This document shows positions 26,870-36,467 of a stretch of 64,000 nucleotides of DNA, piece after piece. The stretch comes from Sphingomonadales bacterium (GTDB lineage Bacteria > Pseudomonadota > Alphaproteobacteria > Sphingomonadales > Sphingomonadaceae): contig JACXVD010000006.1 in assembly GCA_014763545.1 (NCBI GenBank), positions 62,001 to 126,000 of the forward strand, written 5' to 3'. The notes under the pieces were generated by a model. It did not search any database, had not been told where the DNA came from, and saw only the letters and a program-made list of their open reading frames with translations. A program made the position numbers and the translations under genes. Positions within the stretch are counted from its first letter, which is position 1, and each line of letters begins with the position of its first letter.

Positions 26870-26897
26870 ATTATGCCCCGCTAAATTCGCTTGGCAA
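26870..26897 (-). promoter_or_regulatory. Sigma-70-type promoter for the rpfF-like gene
   Basis: On the minus strand TTGCCA (26897-26892) and CATAAT (26875-26870) are spaced 16 bases apart. The -10 box lies 38 bases before the GTG start. This suggests that the gene can be transcribed separately from the XrtA operon, which ends at 26968. Confidence 0.55.
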
Positions 26898-26967
26898 TGC
26901 ATTAATTTCTAGGAAGAATCCGGGCGCGTCCCGTTTTTGGCCACGGCGCTTGAAAAGGCCCGCTTTT

Positions 26968-28866
26968 CTATCCCCCGATTTCGAGCCGCGACAGCGCGCG
27001 GTCGAGCATTGTAAGCTGCCACAACAGTCGCCCATGGTCCGAACGGCCCGCGATATGCGCTTCGGCCAGCGCCGAAATCCGCGCGCTATCGAGCCACCCG
27101 GTGCGTGCGAGCGAGGCGCTGGAGGCAATCGCCCGCGCCTGTCCGGCGAGCGGCCCGCGAAACCATTCGGCCAGCGGGGTGACGAAACCCTGCTTCGGCC
27201 GGTAAAGGATATCCACAGGCAAATAGCGTTCCATGGTCTTCTTCAGCAGCCATTTTCCCTGCGTGCCGCGGATCCGCTCGCCGCGCGGCAGTTGGGCGGC
27301 AAATTCGACCAGGCGATGGTCGAGCAGCGGCTCGCGCGCCTCCAGGCTCACCGCCATGCTCGTGCGATCGACTTTGGTCAGGATGTCGCCCGGCAGCCAG
27401 AATTTGAGATCGGCATATTGCGCCCGGTCCAGCCCATCGCGCGCCGGGGCGTTGCGCATCAGTTCCACCAGCGGCTGCTCGGCACGGTAATCGCCGCGCA
27501 GGCGCAGGAAGTCCGGCGAATAGAGGCTCTGGCGCAATTCGGGCGGCAAGATCGCCAGGGCCCTGGCGTAGCCTTCATTGCCGTCGCCGGCGAGCGAGAG
27601 GAACGTCGTCTTCGCGCGCAGGGGGCGCGGCGCCCAATCGGCCTTGGGCCAGAGACTGCCGAGCGCACCGAAAACCGGGCCGCGCAGGACTGCGGGCAAG
27701 ACGGAGCGTGCCTGTTCCTCACGCGCATGGAATATCTGGCGGCGATATCCGGCCAGCGCTTCGTCCGCGCCGTCACCCGACAGCGCAACCGTCACTGTCT
27801 CGCGCGCCAATTGGCACACGCGCCAGGTCGGCAGGGCGGAGGCATCGGCGAAGGGTTCGTCGAACATCGCCGCCAGCGTGTCGATCGCGCCGAAATCGTC
27901 GGGGTCGACCATCCGCGCGTGATGCTGTGTGTGGAACCGATCCGCGATCTGCCGCGCGTAGGAACTTTCGTCCACCCCTGCGACATCGAAGCCGATCGAG
28001 CAGGTCCGCACTGGCTCGCGGCTTGCCTCCGCCATCAACGCGACGACGCTGGAACTGTCGACCCCGCCCGACAGGAATGCGCCCAGCGGTACATCCGCAA
28101 CCATGCGCGACGATACCGCCTCGCGCATCAGATGGAGCAGTTCGGCCGAATGGTCCGCTGTGCTGCCCTTGCGCCGCTCGGCGAAGGAAATGTCCCACCA
28201 TTGCACCGGCGCCGGCGGCGGCGCGCCGTGACGCAGCAGGCGATAGTGCCCGGCGGGTAGCTTCTCGACACCCTTCAGCATCGAACGGTGATCGGGCACA
28301 TAACCCCAGGTGAGATAGTCCTCCACCGCCAGCGGGTCCGCCTCCCGGCGCAGCAGCGGGTGTGCGAGCAGGCCCTTCAGCTCGGAAGCGAAAGCCAGGC
28401 TGCCATCGCTCAGCGGGGCCATGAACAGCGGTTTCACCCCGAAACGATCACGCGCCAGCAGCAATTCGCGCCGCTCGAGATCGTAGAGCGCGAAGGCAAA
28501 CATGCCATGCAACCGTGGCAGGCAATCGGCGCCCCAGCGCTGCCAGGCGGCCAGGATCACCTCGGTATCGCCATCGGTGCGGAACTGCGCCCCGCCCGCC
28601 TGCAATTCGGCCCGCAATTCGCGGTAATTGTAGATCTCGCCGTTGAACACGATCGCAGCGCGCCCGTCCGCCGAATGCATCGGCTGCGGTGACCCGGCGA
28701 GGTCGATGATCGAGAGACGACGATGGCCCAGCCCCACACCTGGCGCGGTCCAAACGCCCGCCCCATCCGGCCCGCGATGCTCCATCGCATCGCACATGCG
28801 CTCTATCCGCGCCGGATCGACCGGCTTCGGGGTGGGACAATGGAAGAGGCCGGCGATCCCGCACAT
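26968..28866 (-). CDS. XrtA/PEP-CTERM-associated amidotransferase (asparagine synthase family)
   Basis: A 632-residue class II glutamine amidotransferase fused to an asparagine-synthase domain. The start MCGIAGLFH places the Cys nucleophile at residue 2, which fixes the start at 28866. The synthase ATP-binding loop is LSGGVDSSSVVA. In exosortase-A loci this family (TIGR03108) is thought to amidate a sugar or uronic acid of the exopolysaccharide. It is the last gene of the XrtA operon, 13 bases after xrtA. A GAAAAG/CTTTTC inverted repeat overlaps the stop. Confidence 0.88.
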   Translation of the reverse strand: MCGIAGLFHCPTPKPVDPARIERMCDAMEHRGPDGAGVWTAPGVGLGHRRLSIIDLAGSPQPMHSADGRAAIVFNGEIYNYRELRAELQAGGAQFRTDGDTEVILAAWQRWGADCLPRLHGMFAFALYDLERRELLLARDRFGVKPLFMAPLSDGSLAFASELKGLLAHPLLRREADPLAVEDYLTWGYVPDHRSMLKGVEKLPAGHYRLLRHGAPPPAPVQWWDISFAERRKGSTADHSAELLHLMREAVSSRMVADVPLGAFLSGGVDSSSVVALMAEASREPVRTCSIGFDVAGVDESSYARQIADRFHTQHHARMVDPDDFGAIDTLAAMFDEPFADASALPTWRVCQLARETVTVALSGDGADEALAGYRRQIFHAREEQARSVLPAVLRGPVFGALGSLWPKADWAPRPLRAKTTFLSLAGDGNEGYARALAILPPELRQSLYSPDFLRLRGDYRAEQPLVELMRNAPARDGLDRAQYADLKFWLPGDILTKVDRTSMAVSLEAREPLLDHRLVEFAAQLPRGERIRGTQGKWLLKKTMERYLPVDILYRPKQGFVTPLAEWFRGPLAGQARAIASSASLARTGWLDSARISALAEAHIAGRSDHGRLLWQLTMLDRALSRLEIGG

Positions 28867-28879
28867 ATTCTGCTGCCCC

Positions 28880-30433
28880 CTATCGCAGCCCTGCCGCGTG
28901 GTCCATCCACGCGCCGCGATCGCCAATGGCTGCGGCGAAGGCAGCCACGCTCCTGGAAGCGTCGCGATCTTCGGACGAGACAATCAGCATCATGGCGGGC
29001 TGCGAACGCAACAACAACTTGTCACGCATCGTCGCCAGCTTGAACCGGCTGGCGCTACCGGTGGTCAGATCGCCGCGCCGGTAGCTGGTCTGCGCCAGGC
29101 GCTTGATCGAGCCGAGCGCAAACAGCCAGTCGCCCTGCGCCTGTTCATCCGAGGCTCCCGGTTCGAGCCAGCGCCAGGGTGTTTCCAGCATCAACGCGCC
29201 TTCGCCGAAGGCGGTCGCTTCCTGACCTTCGCGCTGCGCGGAATAGAGAGCCAGGAAAACATCGACCGTCTGCCCCTGCCCGTCGCGATAGCGCGCGAAC
29301 AAGCGGTGGTCCGCCCCGGTTGCGCGCGGCTCCCAAAAAAGCTGCTGCGGCGCGTCCACCATGGTCCACCCACTCACCTGCGGCAAAGCGACCCGCTCCG
29401 GCAGCGGAGCCTCGACACGCGCGGCAAGCGTGCTCCACACGGCAAAGCCAAGCACCAGCGCGCACAAGGCAGCAAGCGCGGCATTGCCCGGCAGGCGCAG
29501 GTCGGCAAGGCGGGCCAACAGCGGCGAAGCTTCGATAGCGGCAGGATCGAACGCTGGGTCTTCGGGTGCGCGGTCGAAACTGCGCCACCACATGCCCAGC
29601 AACATGGCGATCACCAGCGCGAAGAATATCCAGCCGTAGAAGATATGATCGAAACCGGCAGCGAATTCGATCCCCTGCGACTGGGCGATGAAGATCGTCC
29701 CCCAGGCGCGCACCCCGTTGGCGACCACCGGCAGCACGATGGCCACCGCCATGAAGGCGATCCGGCGCGCCCAGCTGCGAAAGCAGCAGTTCGCAACCAG
29801 CGCACCGAGCGCGATCATGGCGACGAGGAATTGCACGCCCGAACATGCCTCTGCCACTTCGAACAGGCCGCCGGGCGTATCGATGAACACGCCGTCAATC
29901 TGCGCGGGAACGCCACTCCACCCGACCAGCGCGACGACGATACGGGCCGTAATCATCTGCAGTGGCGGCACGAATTCATCGCCGAAGGGCACCAGGAAGG
30001 CACTGTAAGCCAGCGGGAAGGCCAGCCCGGCCCCAACGCGCGGCCCCAGAAGCGCCAAGACGGCGCCGACCAGCGCTGCAACCGCTCCGGCCTGCGAAAC
30101 CAGATTCACCCCCGCAATCGAACCGGCCAGCCATCCGAACAATGCCAGTGCGGTCGCAACAAGTCCCGGCCACCAGCCCTGCGGACCGAGCGGGGCAAGC
30201 TCGCGGCGGCGCATCCACACCAGCCAGCCGATGATCGCCGGGATCAGCAGGATGTGGTTGTAGGTGGAGCTGTTCCACCACTGCCCGGCCATTTCGAACC
30301 AGTCATGCGCCGTCAGCAGCAGGATCGCCGCCCATGCCAGCGCGAGGCGTGTCAGCGGGCGACGCCAGGCCTCGGGCAGCGACGCGATGATGCCCTGTCG
30401 TGGCAGCGGTTCGATATGCGCCTCAGGCGGCAT
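28880..30433 (-). CDS. xrtA: Exosortase A with fused EpsI domain
   Basis: A 517-residue polytopic membrane protease-transpeptidase that cleaves the C-terminal PEP-CTERM signal of exported proteins. The catalytic triad is visible as Cys197 (EACSGVQF), Arg242 (VANGVRAWGT) and His263 (FDHIFYGW). About eight membrane segments fill residues 25-290. A periplasmic EpsI-like domain occupies roughly 320-517, as in the XrtA subtype. The start overlaps the preceding glycosyltransferase stop by 11 bases. No PEP-CTERM substrate is encoded in the window. Confidence 0.92.
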   Translation of the reverse strand: MPPEAHIEPLPRQGIIASLPEAWRRPLTRLALAWAAILLLTAHDWFEMAGQWWNSSTYNHILLIPAIIGWLVWMRRRELAPLGPQGWWPGLVATALALFGWLAGSIAGVNLVSQAGAVAALVGAVLALLGPRVGAGLAFPLAYSAFLVPFGDEFVPPLQMITARIVVALVGWSGVPAQIDGVFIDTPGGLFEVAEACSGVQFLVAMIALGALVANCCFRSWARRIAFMAVAIVLPVVANGVRAWGTIFIAQSQGIEFAAGFDHIFYGWIFFALVIAMLLGMWWRSFDRAPEDPAFDPAAIEASPLLARLADLRLPGNAALAALCALVLGFAVWSTLAARVEAPLPERVALPQVSGWTMVDAPQQLFWEPRATGADHRLFARYRDGQGQTVDVFLALYSAQREGQEATAFGEGALMLETPWRWLEPGASDEQAQGDWLFALGSIKRLAQTSYRRGDLTTGSASRFKLATMRDKLLLRSQPAMMLIVSSEDRDASRSVAAFAAAIGDRGAWMDHAAGLR

Positions 30434-31655
30434 CGCGGCGCTGCTCCGTCACCCGCTTGCCCACCAGCCCGGCGAGCGGGGCGAGCATCGCGGGCCAACC
30501 CTGCCGTTCGACGACGAAGCGACGCGCGGCGGCCGCCATCGAAAGCGCCGCCGCCCCATCCGCCAGCAGGGCCAACGCCCGGCGAACCAACGCAGCATCG
30601 TCGGCGGCAATCGCGAAATGTTCGCCATCTGCCGCGTCTATGCCGGTCGCGGCTTCGGGCGTCAGCAGCACCGGGCGCGCCATCGCCATGGCCTCCAGCA
30701 CCTTGTTCTGCACGCCGCGCGCAATATCCAGCGGCGCAATCACGATATCGGCACCGGCAAGGAAGGGCCGCACATCGGGCACCTCGCCCCACACTCGCAC
30801 ACCGTTCCTGCCGTCTAGCGCACGCAGTTTCGCCACCGGGGCCCGACCCACGATATGAAACTGCGCCGTCGGATATTGTTCGCGGACCGCCGGAAGTATC
30901 CGCGCAGCAACCCGTTCGGCGGCAGCGACATTGGGCGCATAGTCCATCTGCCCGGTGAACACGAAATGCGGCCCCGGCTCGGTAGCGAGCTTATGATGCG
31001 GCGCGGCGGATTGCGGATCGAAGAAGCGATGGTCGATCCCGTTGCGCAGTACCTGCACGTCGGCCTGCGCGCCCTGAGGCTGGCGGGAAGCGAACAGCGC
31101 GGCCTCGTTCTCGCTGATCAACAGCGTATGGTCCGCGCGCTGTGCCAGCCGCGTCTCTTCCGCCGCCAACAGCCGCCCTTCGCGCGCATCGATCCAGCGA
31201 CGGGGAAAAGATCCGGTGCGGGCGTAGGCATCGAATTTCGCGCTGTCGACATCGCACAAATCGACGATCACACGGCCCGAGAAATGTTCGGGCACATATT
31301 GCCCCATCTGCCCGGAAAACACAAAAATCGTGTCGATCCCGCGGTTGGCGACTGCATGGTCAACCCATGCACGCAATGGCCGATCGTCGAACGCCGTCAG
31401 GCTGACCGGTTTGCCCGATTGGAGCGCCTCGACCCCTGCACGCCACAGCGGCCTTGTGCGGCGGGCGAGGCGATAGCTGGCCGCGACCTGCTTGAGCGCG
31501 CCTTCCTGCGCCATATCCCCGTCGGTCTCACCGAAACAGGCAACATGCACCGGCGCCATCCGCACCAGTTCCTTGAGCAAATGGTGCGATCGAATCTTGT
31601 CGCCCCGGTCCGGCGGGAAAGGAATGCGATGGGCGAGAAACAGGATCTCGCCCAT
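30423..31655 (-). CDS. XrtA-associated glycosyltransferase (TIGR03087-like)
   Basis: A 410-residue GT-B glycosyltransferase that starts MGEILFLAHRIPFPPDRGDK, typical of the exosortase-A-linked TIGR03087 family. The donor domain carries FVFTGQMDYAPNV and PLDIARGVQNKVLEAMAMA, with the usual Glu for nucleotide-sugar binding. It should add a sugar to the exopolysaccharide repeat unit in the cytoplasm. The start overlaps the FemAB stop by one base (TGATG), so the long upstream extension of the frame is rejected. Confidence 0.88.
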   Translation of the reverse strand: MGEILFLAHRIPFPPDRGDKIRSHHLLKELVRMAPVHVACFGETDGDMAQEGALKQVAASYRLARRTRPLWRAGVEALQSGKPVSLTAFDDRPLRAWVDHAVANRGIDTIFVFSGQMGQYVPEHFSGRVIVDLCDVDSAKFDAYARTGSFPRRWIDAREGRLLAAEETRLAQRADHTLLISENEAALFASRQPQGAQADVQVLRNGIDHRFFDPQSAAPHHKLATEPGPHFVFTGQMDYAPNVAAAERVAARILPAVREQYPTAQFHIVGRAPVAKLRALDGRNGVRVWGEVPDVRPFLAGADIVIAPLDIARGVQNKVLEAMAMARPVLLTPEAATGIDAADGEHFAIAADDAALVRRALALLADGAAALSMAAAARRFVVERQGWPAMLAPLAGLVGKRVTEQRRDAA

Positions 31656-32722
31656 CAGCCCAGTCCCCTCGCGATATGCGGCCCGATCCGGTTGGCAAGC
31701 GCAAGCGGCAGGCGCTTCCACGCCTCGATCTTGGCGGAATAGCCCGCATCGGTCGGGTCGATGTTGCGCGCCTCGCTGCCGGGTGCGGCCCATGTCGCAT
31801 AGGTCAGCGGCTCGGGCTCGAAGCCCCAGTTCTTCTTGAAGCGATAGGGTCCGCTGTCCACTTTGGAGCGGCCGAAGTCGAAATGCTCACAGCCGCGCCG
31901 GCGCGCGTGGCACATCAGTTCGTAATACATCAGCTCGCTGGCTCGCAGCCCGCGCGCAGCCCAGCCACCCCCGCCCCAATAGGGCAGGACCACACCCTTG
32001 TGATACAGGCTGAGGACGCTGGCGACGGGTGTTCCGCCGTGGCGGACCGTGAGTATGTCCGCATCCTCGCCAAACAGGTCAAGCACGGCATCGAACAGGC
32101 TGCGCGGGAAGACCGGCGTGCCGAGATTGCGCACGCTTTCAGCGTAGCATGCGTAATGCGCCGCGCGATCCGCCTCCTCGCGACCGACCGATACCGTCAG
32201 ATCGTTGCCCAGCCCCTTGCGCACTTCCGCACGCTGCTTGCGCGGGATCGCATTCAGCTGCGCCTCGTCGTCCTCGGCCAGCGGGCCGGAGAAACCGGCA
32301 TGTTTGCCGCCGATGACCTGCCAGTGGGCGGGCAGATATCCGCCGCGCAGTTCCACGCTGGCGCAAGACCGGCGCTGCGCGACTTCTTCCGCCACGCCGC
32401 ACAGGCGGCGGGCAGTCACTTCGCGCTCCGCCAATGCGCCGCCGCCAACCGCGAAACCGCTCGATACCAGCGCACGCCCGAACAGGGGCGAATGAACCTC
32501 GGTCAACGGCAGCCAACCGGTGATCGCCCCGCCCTTCTCGGCGATCAGGCCGATGGCGCGCTGGCCCGCGCCCTGCTCCACCGCGCGCAGCCAGGCCGGG
32601 CGGTGAAAAGCGGTACCCTGCGGCATGGCCGCGACCAGGCCTTCGATCCGCGCCACTTCGCCCGGATCGCGCAAATCGACCTGCGAAATCACCTCGCTGC
32701 AAAGGGGAAAGGGCGCGTTCAT
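31655..32722 (-). CDS. FemAB-family protein, XrtA/PEP-CTERM-associated
   Basis: A 355-residue FemAB/GNAT-fold protein (TIGR03019-like). Recognisable blocks are ITGWLPLTEVHSPLFG, RAEVRKGLGNDL, YYELMCHARRRGCEHFDFGRSK and PYRFKKNWGFEPEPL. FemAB proteins move aminoacyl or acyl groups to an amino group; in these loci the target is presumably the exopolysaccharide. Its stop overlaps the glycosyltransferase start, and its own start overlaps the deacetylase stop by four bases. A second FemAB-like gene lies at 42734. Confidence 0.87.
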   Translation of the reverse strand: MNAPFPLCSEVISQVDLRDPGEVARIEGLVAAMPQGTAFHRPAWLRAVEQGAGQRAIGLIAEKGGAITGWLPLTEVHSPLFGRALVSSGFAVGGGALAEREVTARRLCGVAEEVAQRRSCASVELRGGYLPAHWQVIGGKHAGFSGPLAEDDEAQLNAIPRKQRAEVRKGLGNDLTVSVGREEADRAAHYACYAESVRNLGTPVFPRSLFDAVLDLFGEDADILTVRHGGTPVASVLSLYHKGVVLPYWGGGGWAARGLRASELMYYELMCHARRRGCEHFDFGRSKVDSGPYRFKKNWGFEPEPLTYATWAAPGSEARNIDPTDAGYSAKIEAWKRLPLALANRIGPHIARGLG

Positions 32723-33591
32723 GCGACCAGCTCCGTGGCGCGGGCGGCCTCGCGATGGGCCAGCACATCCATGCGCCCCCAGGCGAATTCACCGACCAGT
32801 TCGCGCAGCTTGGGCGCCATCCGGTCGAGATTGGTATAATGCCTGACCCGCGAGCGTATCGGCGCGCCGGGCACACGCGGCTGGTCGGGGTCGATTTCCC
32901 ACGGGTGGAAATAGAATACAGCGGGGCGTTCGTCCTCGCGGTTTACCTGCCGGATCGCCCAGCGGGAAAAAGCATAGGGCAACACGCGGAAGAAGCCGCC
33001 GCCACCCGCCGCCACCCGCCGGCCGCCGAGCATCGCGGTGGTCACCGGAATTTCGACCAGATCGCTCCATGGCAATGGCGTGAAGGCAAAGCGCGGCGCT
33101 TCGCGCCAGCCGTAATGGTCATGCACGATCGGTGCGACGCTGGAGGAGTAGGCATAGCCCTGCTCGGCCAGCACCATGTAGGCCCAGGGGGTCCGCTGGT
33201 CGATCGAGAAGCTGGGCGCGCGATAGCCGGAGATCCGCTGCCCGGTCGCATCCTCGAGGATCTTGCGTGCGCGCTCGATATCGGCGGCGAATGCTTCGCG
33301 CCCCAGGGTAAAAACCCGTGCATGGTCATAGCCGTGGCTGGCGATCTCATGCCCGGCGTCGGCGATCCGGCGCATCAGCGCACCATTGCGCCGCGCCACC
33401 CAGCCGAGCGTGAAGAAGGTCGCCTTCACATCGGCTTCGTCGAACATTTCGAGGATCAGCTCGACATTGCGCACGACGCGACTGGAGAGCCCGTCCCAGG
33501 CGTCGCGTTCGATCACATTCTCGAACGCTCCGACCTGGAACCAGTCCTCGACATCGACCGACAGGCCGTTGACGATGCGCGGCGCCTCCAT
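32719..33591 (-). CDS. XrtA-associated polysaccharide deacetylase
   Basis: A 290-residue NodB-fold deacetylase (TIGR03006-like). The metal site is made of Asp in LSVDVEDWFQV and the two His of IASHGYDHARVF. Further family motifs are ISGYRAPSFSI and FYFHPWEID. It would remove N-acetyl groups from the exopolysaccharide. No signal peptide is seen, so its compartment is unclear. The length is standard for the subfamily. Confidence 0.9.
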   Translation of the reverse strand: MEAPRIVNGLSVDVEDWFQVGAFENVIERDAWDGLSSRVVRNVELILEMFDEADVKATFFTLGWVARRNGALMRRIADAGHEIASHGYDHARVFTLGREAFAADIERARKILEDATGQRISGYRAPSFSIDQRTPWAYMVLAEQGYAYSSSVAPIVHDHYGWREAPRFAFTPLPWSDLVEIPVTTAMLGGRRVAAGGGGFFRVLPYAFSRWAIRQVNREDERPAVFYFHPWEIDPDQPRVPGAPIRSRVRHYTNLDRMAPKLRELVGEFAWGRMDVLAHREAARATELVA

Positions 33592-33602
33592 GGAAACCCT
33601 CC

Positions 33603-34745
33603 TCAGGCCGCGACGCGCGGCTCTTTGCCGGTTTCGATGAATTCGATCATCATGGTCAGCGCGCTGCGGATCGAACGTTCCTGCTCGTCGAGCCGCGCCT
33701 CGATCTTGGCCAGCCGCTCCTCGATAGCGGGCGAAGATGCGCCGTCGGTCGCGGCAACCTCGATCACCGCCTGTTGCAGCTCAGCGATCTGCGCATCCCG
33801 CTGGGCGAGCAAATGCTCGACCGATTCCGCGGGCGCGACCGGCTGGGACTGATTCGACTGGTGCTTGATCGGGGTCGGCGCAGGCCCGCGTTCGACCTTG
33901 GGCATGGGCTGCGGTGCCGCTTCGGGGAAAGCATTGTCGCCTTCCATCTCCTTGAGCACCGAAGTCAGCATCGCATTGTCGATGCGGCTGCGTTGTTCGA
34001 CCGCGCCAAGCAGCAGCAGGCGGGTCATCACTTGGTTCACGCGGCGCGGGATACCACTGGTGGCCTGATAGAGTTCGGCAAAGACGCGCTGGTCGATCGC
34101 CGGGTTGCCATCCCACCCGACACAGGTCAGGCGGTGGCGGATATAGGGCTCGATTTCCGCGGGCTCCATCGGGCCGAGATGGTGGTTGGCGATCACGCGC
34201 TGGCGCAACTGCTCCAGTTCCTCGTGCCGCTGCAGCACTTCGCGGAATTCCGGCTGGCCGAGCAGCAGCGTCTGCAGCAGCGGGTGCGAGCCGAGCTGGA
34301 AATTCGACAACATGCGCAGTTCTTCCAGCGCCTCGACACTGAGGTTCTGCGATTCGTCCACCACCAGCAGGCAGCGACGGCCTGCACGCGCCTCGTCATG
34401 GAGGAAGGATTCGATCGCGCCGAGCGCGCTCGCCTTGTCGTGCCCCTCGATATCGAGGCCAAAGCTCTGCGCGGCGACATGGACCATTTCCTCGCCGTCG
34501 AGCGCGCTGGTCACGATCTGGCCGACTGTCATCTGGTCGGGGTCGATCTTGCTGGTCAGGTGCGCGACCAGCGTGGACTTGCCCGCGCCGACCTCGCCGG
34601 TGATGACGATGAAGCCTTCACCCTGCGCCATGCCGTAACCGAGGTAGGACAGCGCCTTGCGGTGCGTCGCGCTCTCGAAATAGAACTTCGGGTCGGGCGT
34701 AAGCTGGAAAGGCCGCCCCGAGAGTTGGTAGAAATCGTCGAACAT
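33603..34745 (-). CDS. XrtA-associated ATPase (ExeA/GspA-like)
   Basis: A 380-residue AAA ATPase (TIGR03015-like). It begins MFDDFYQLSGRPFQLTPDP, with Walker A ITGEVGAGKST and Walker B LLVVDESQNLS. After the ATPase core (about 1-270) comes a Pro/Gln linker and a coiled-coil tail (about 310-370) rich in Glu, Gln and Arg. It is related to ExeA/GspA proteins that use ATP to assemble envelope machines. It sits 14 bases downstream of the outer-membrane protein gene. Confidence 0.9.
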   Translation of the reverse strand: MFDDFYQLSGRPFQLTPDPKFYFESATHRKALSYLGYGMAQGEGFIVITGEVGAGKSTLVAHLTSKIDPDQMTVGQIVTSALDGEEMVHVAAQSFGLDIEGHDKASALGAIESFLHDEARAGRRCLLVVDESQNLSVEALEELRMLSNFQLGSHPLLQTLLLGQPEFREVLQRHEELEQLRQRVIANHHLGPMEPAEIEPYIRHRLTCVGWDGNPAIDQRVFAELYQATSGIPRRVNQVMTRLLLLGAVEQRSRIDNAMLTSVLKEMEGDNAFPEAAPQPMPKVERGPAPTPIKHQSNQSQPVAPAESVEHLLAQRDAQIAELQQAVIEVAATDGASSPAIEERLAKIEARLDEQERSIRSALTMMIEFIETGKEPRVAA

Positions 34746-34759
34746 CGTCAGTCTCCAGC

Positions 34760-36463
34760 TCAGAAGTCGTAGCGCAGGCCCACCAGCGCGCTGGCCGCCG
34801 CGATATCCTCTGCCGACAGGTCGGAATTGAGGAAGTCGTATGCGACCGCGGCACGCGCCGAGAGGTTGCGGGTGATGCTTTGGCTATAGGATGCGGTCGA
34901 GCCGACGCCCCAGGCGCTGGCATTGCTCACCCCGCTGTCGAAGTAGTTGCCATAGGTCGACAGGGTGAAATTGCCGCTGCGCCCGACCTGCCCGTTGAGC
35001 GCGATTGCCGCCCAGTAGGTTTCGTCGATCTTGCCGTTGGCCGCAGCCAGGATGGTGCCCGGCGCGGCGATGAACTTGCGCCGGTCGTAGCCGAGGCCGA
35101 AAGTCGCACCCATGCGGCCCGCCTGGACCGAATAGGTCGCTGCCAGCCCGCGGCTGCGGAAGGTCGCGGCGCGCACCGAACCGAGCACACCGTTGAGGCA
35201 GCTGCCACCTTCGAGGCTGGCAACGCAGCCGTTGACGTCACCGGTCAGCGGGTTGCGCACGGCCTGGAAATCGGTCGGCAACGCCGCCAGTGCGTTGGTC
35301 AGCTGGCCGCCGTAACCGAATACACCGTCATAGGCGGCGATATTCACCGCGCTGCGGCTGGTCGGCGCCCAGGCGAAGCTGCCGTAATAGGTCGTGGAAT
35401 CGTACCGCTTGCCAACATGCGCCTCGAACGAGGTACGCGTGCTCGGCCGCCACAGCACGCCGACATCCCAGATCAGGCCGGAGGTGTCATAGGCGATCTG
35501 GCGCGGCGCGCTCTTGTCGGTCACATAGCGACCGTCGCTGCCGATGACCGGATCGCCGTTGGTGTCACGCAGGACATCGCGGCTGGAAATCTGGACATCT
35601 TCGTATCCCACACCGCCCACGACCGCGACGCTGGGCGACAGCGGCACGGTGACATCGGCGCGCACATGCGCATCGCGCACGCGCTGGTCGAGGTTCGAGA
35701 TGTCTTCCTGGTAGAAACCACCGCCGACGCCCAGCCCCACCGGCAGCGGTTCGCCCGGTCGGGTCGCGAGGTGCAGATTGGCGGAGTGGACCCGCGAATT
35801 GTCGAACACATCGACCGGGTTCGCGCCCGGTGCGGCGACATAGGCGTTGGGCGCTTCGACCTTGGTATAGCCGAAGCGGTAGTTGGCGTTCACTTCGACA
35901 TCGCCCGCCCGCGTGTGCAGGTTAGGGCCGATATAGCCCGCGTAAGTGCGGCTTTCAGCGCTGGAGTTGTCGAGCGGGCTCAGCGTGGTGCTGCCGCTCG
36001 CATCCACCCGCGTGCGCGCGGCCAGTGCGCCGCCTTCCACGGTCAGCGCCTGCGGCACCACCGTGGCATAGCCGCGCGCGACGCCCGTGATCGTGTCGCT
36101 GTCGTAGGAATTGGCGTTCCAGCCGAAATTGCGCTCGTAACGGATCGAGACCGAACCGCCGTTGTTGCGGCCCTGCACGCTGGCATCCACCCCGGCAGCG
36201 ACCTGGGTGTAGGTCACCGTATCGTCGCCCGGCGACAGTTCCTTGAGCACGACCTGCGACACTTCGAGATACGGGGTCAGCGCAACCCGCCGACCGCCCG
36301 AACTCGCTGTGGGCGACGCGGACGATGGCGCCCCATCGCCGCCGCCTTCGCCGCCGCCGGTCACCTCGTCACCCCACGACTGCGCCACTGCGGGAGCCGC
36401 ACCGGCCAGCGCCAGCACCAGCGCAAACGGCGCGCCCAGCAGGGAAAGATGGGCCTGTTTCAT
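34760..36463 (-). CDS. XrtA-associated outer-membrane protein (TIGR03016-like)
   Basis: A 567-residue secreted beta-rich protein. The signal peptide is MKQAHLSLLGAPFALVLALAG with cleavage after AVAQ, then a Gly/Ser-rich linker. The rest consists of alternating amphipathic strands with aromatic girdles, ending in Phe (VGLRYDF), the C-terminal signature of outer-membrane beta-barrels. The TIGR03016 family occurs in XrtA loci and may be the outer-membrane channel or anchor for export. ATG 36463 has GAGGG upstream and is favoured over ATG 36478. Confidence 0.83.
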   Translation of the reverse strand: MKQAHLSLLGAPFALVLALAGAAPAVAQSWGDEVTGGGEGGGDGAPSSASPTASSGGRRVALTPYLEVSQVVLKELSPGDDTVTYTQVAAGVDASVQGRNNGGSVSIRYERNFGWNANSYDSDTITGVARGYATVVPQALTVEGGALAARTRVDASGSTTLSPLDNSSAESRTYAGYIGPNLHTRAGDVEVNANYRFGYTKVEAPNAYVAAPGANPVDVFDNSRVHSANLHLATRPGEPLPVGLGVGGGFYQEDISNLDQRVRDAHVRADVTVPLSPSVAVVGGVGYEDVQISSRDVLRDTNGDPVIGSDGRYVTDKSAPRQIAYDTSGLIWDVGVLWRPSTRTSFEAHVGKRYDSTTYYGSFAWAPTSRSAVNIAAYDGVFGYGGQLTNALAALPTDFQAVRNPLTGDVNGCVASLEGGSCLNGVLGSVRAATFRSRGLAATYSVQAGRMGATFGLGYDRRKFIAAPGTILAAANGKIDETYWAAIALNGQVGRSGNFTLSTYGNYFDSGVSNASAWGVGSTASYSQSITRNLSARAAVAYDFLNSDLSAEDIAAASALVGLRYDF

Positions 36464-36467
36464 GGGA

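Noticed and set aside
26921-26938. CGGG/CCCG hairpin with T-run as a plus-strand terminator
   Set aside because: No plus-strand gene ends nearby; zapE stops over 1 kb upstream and the region between is the minus-strand rpfF-like gene.
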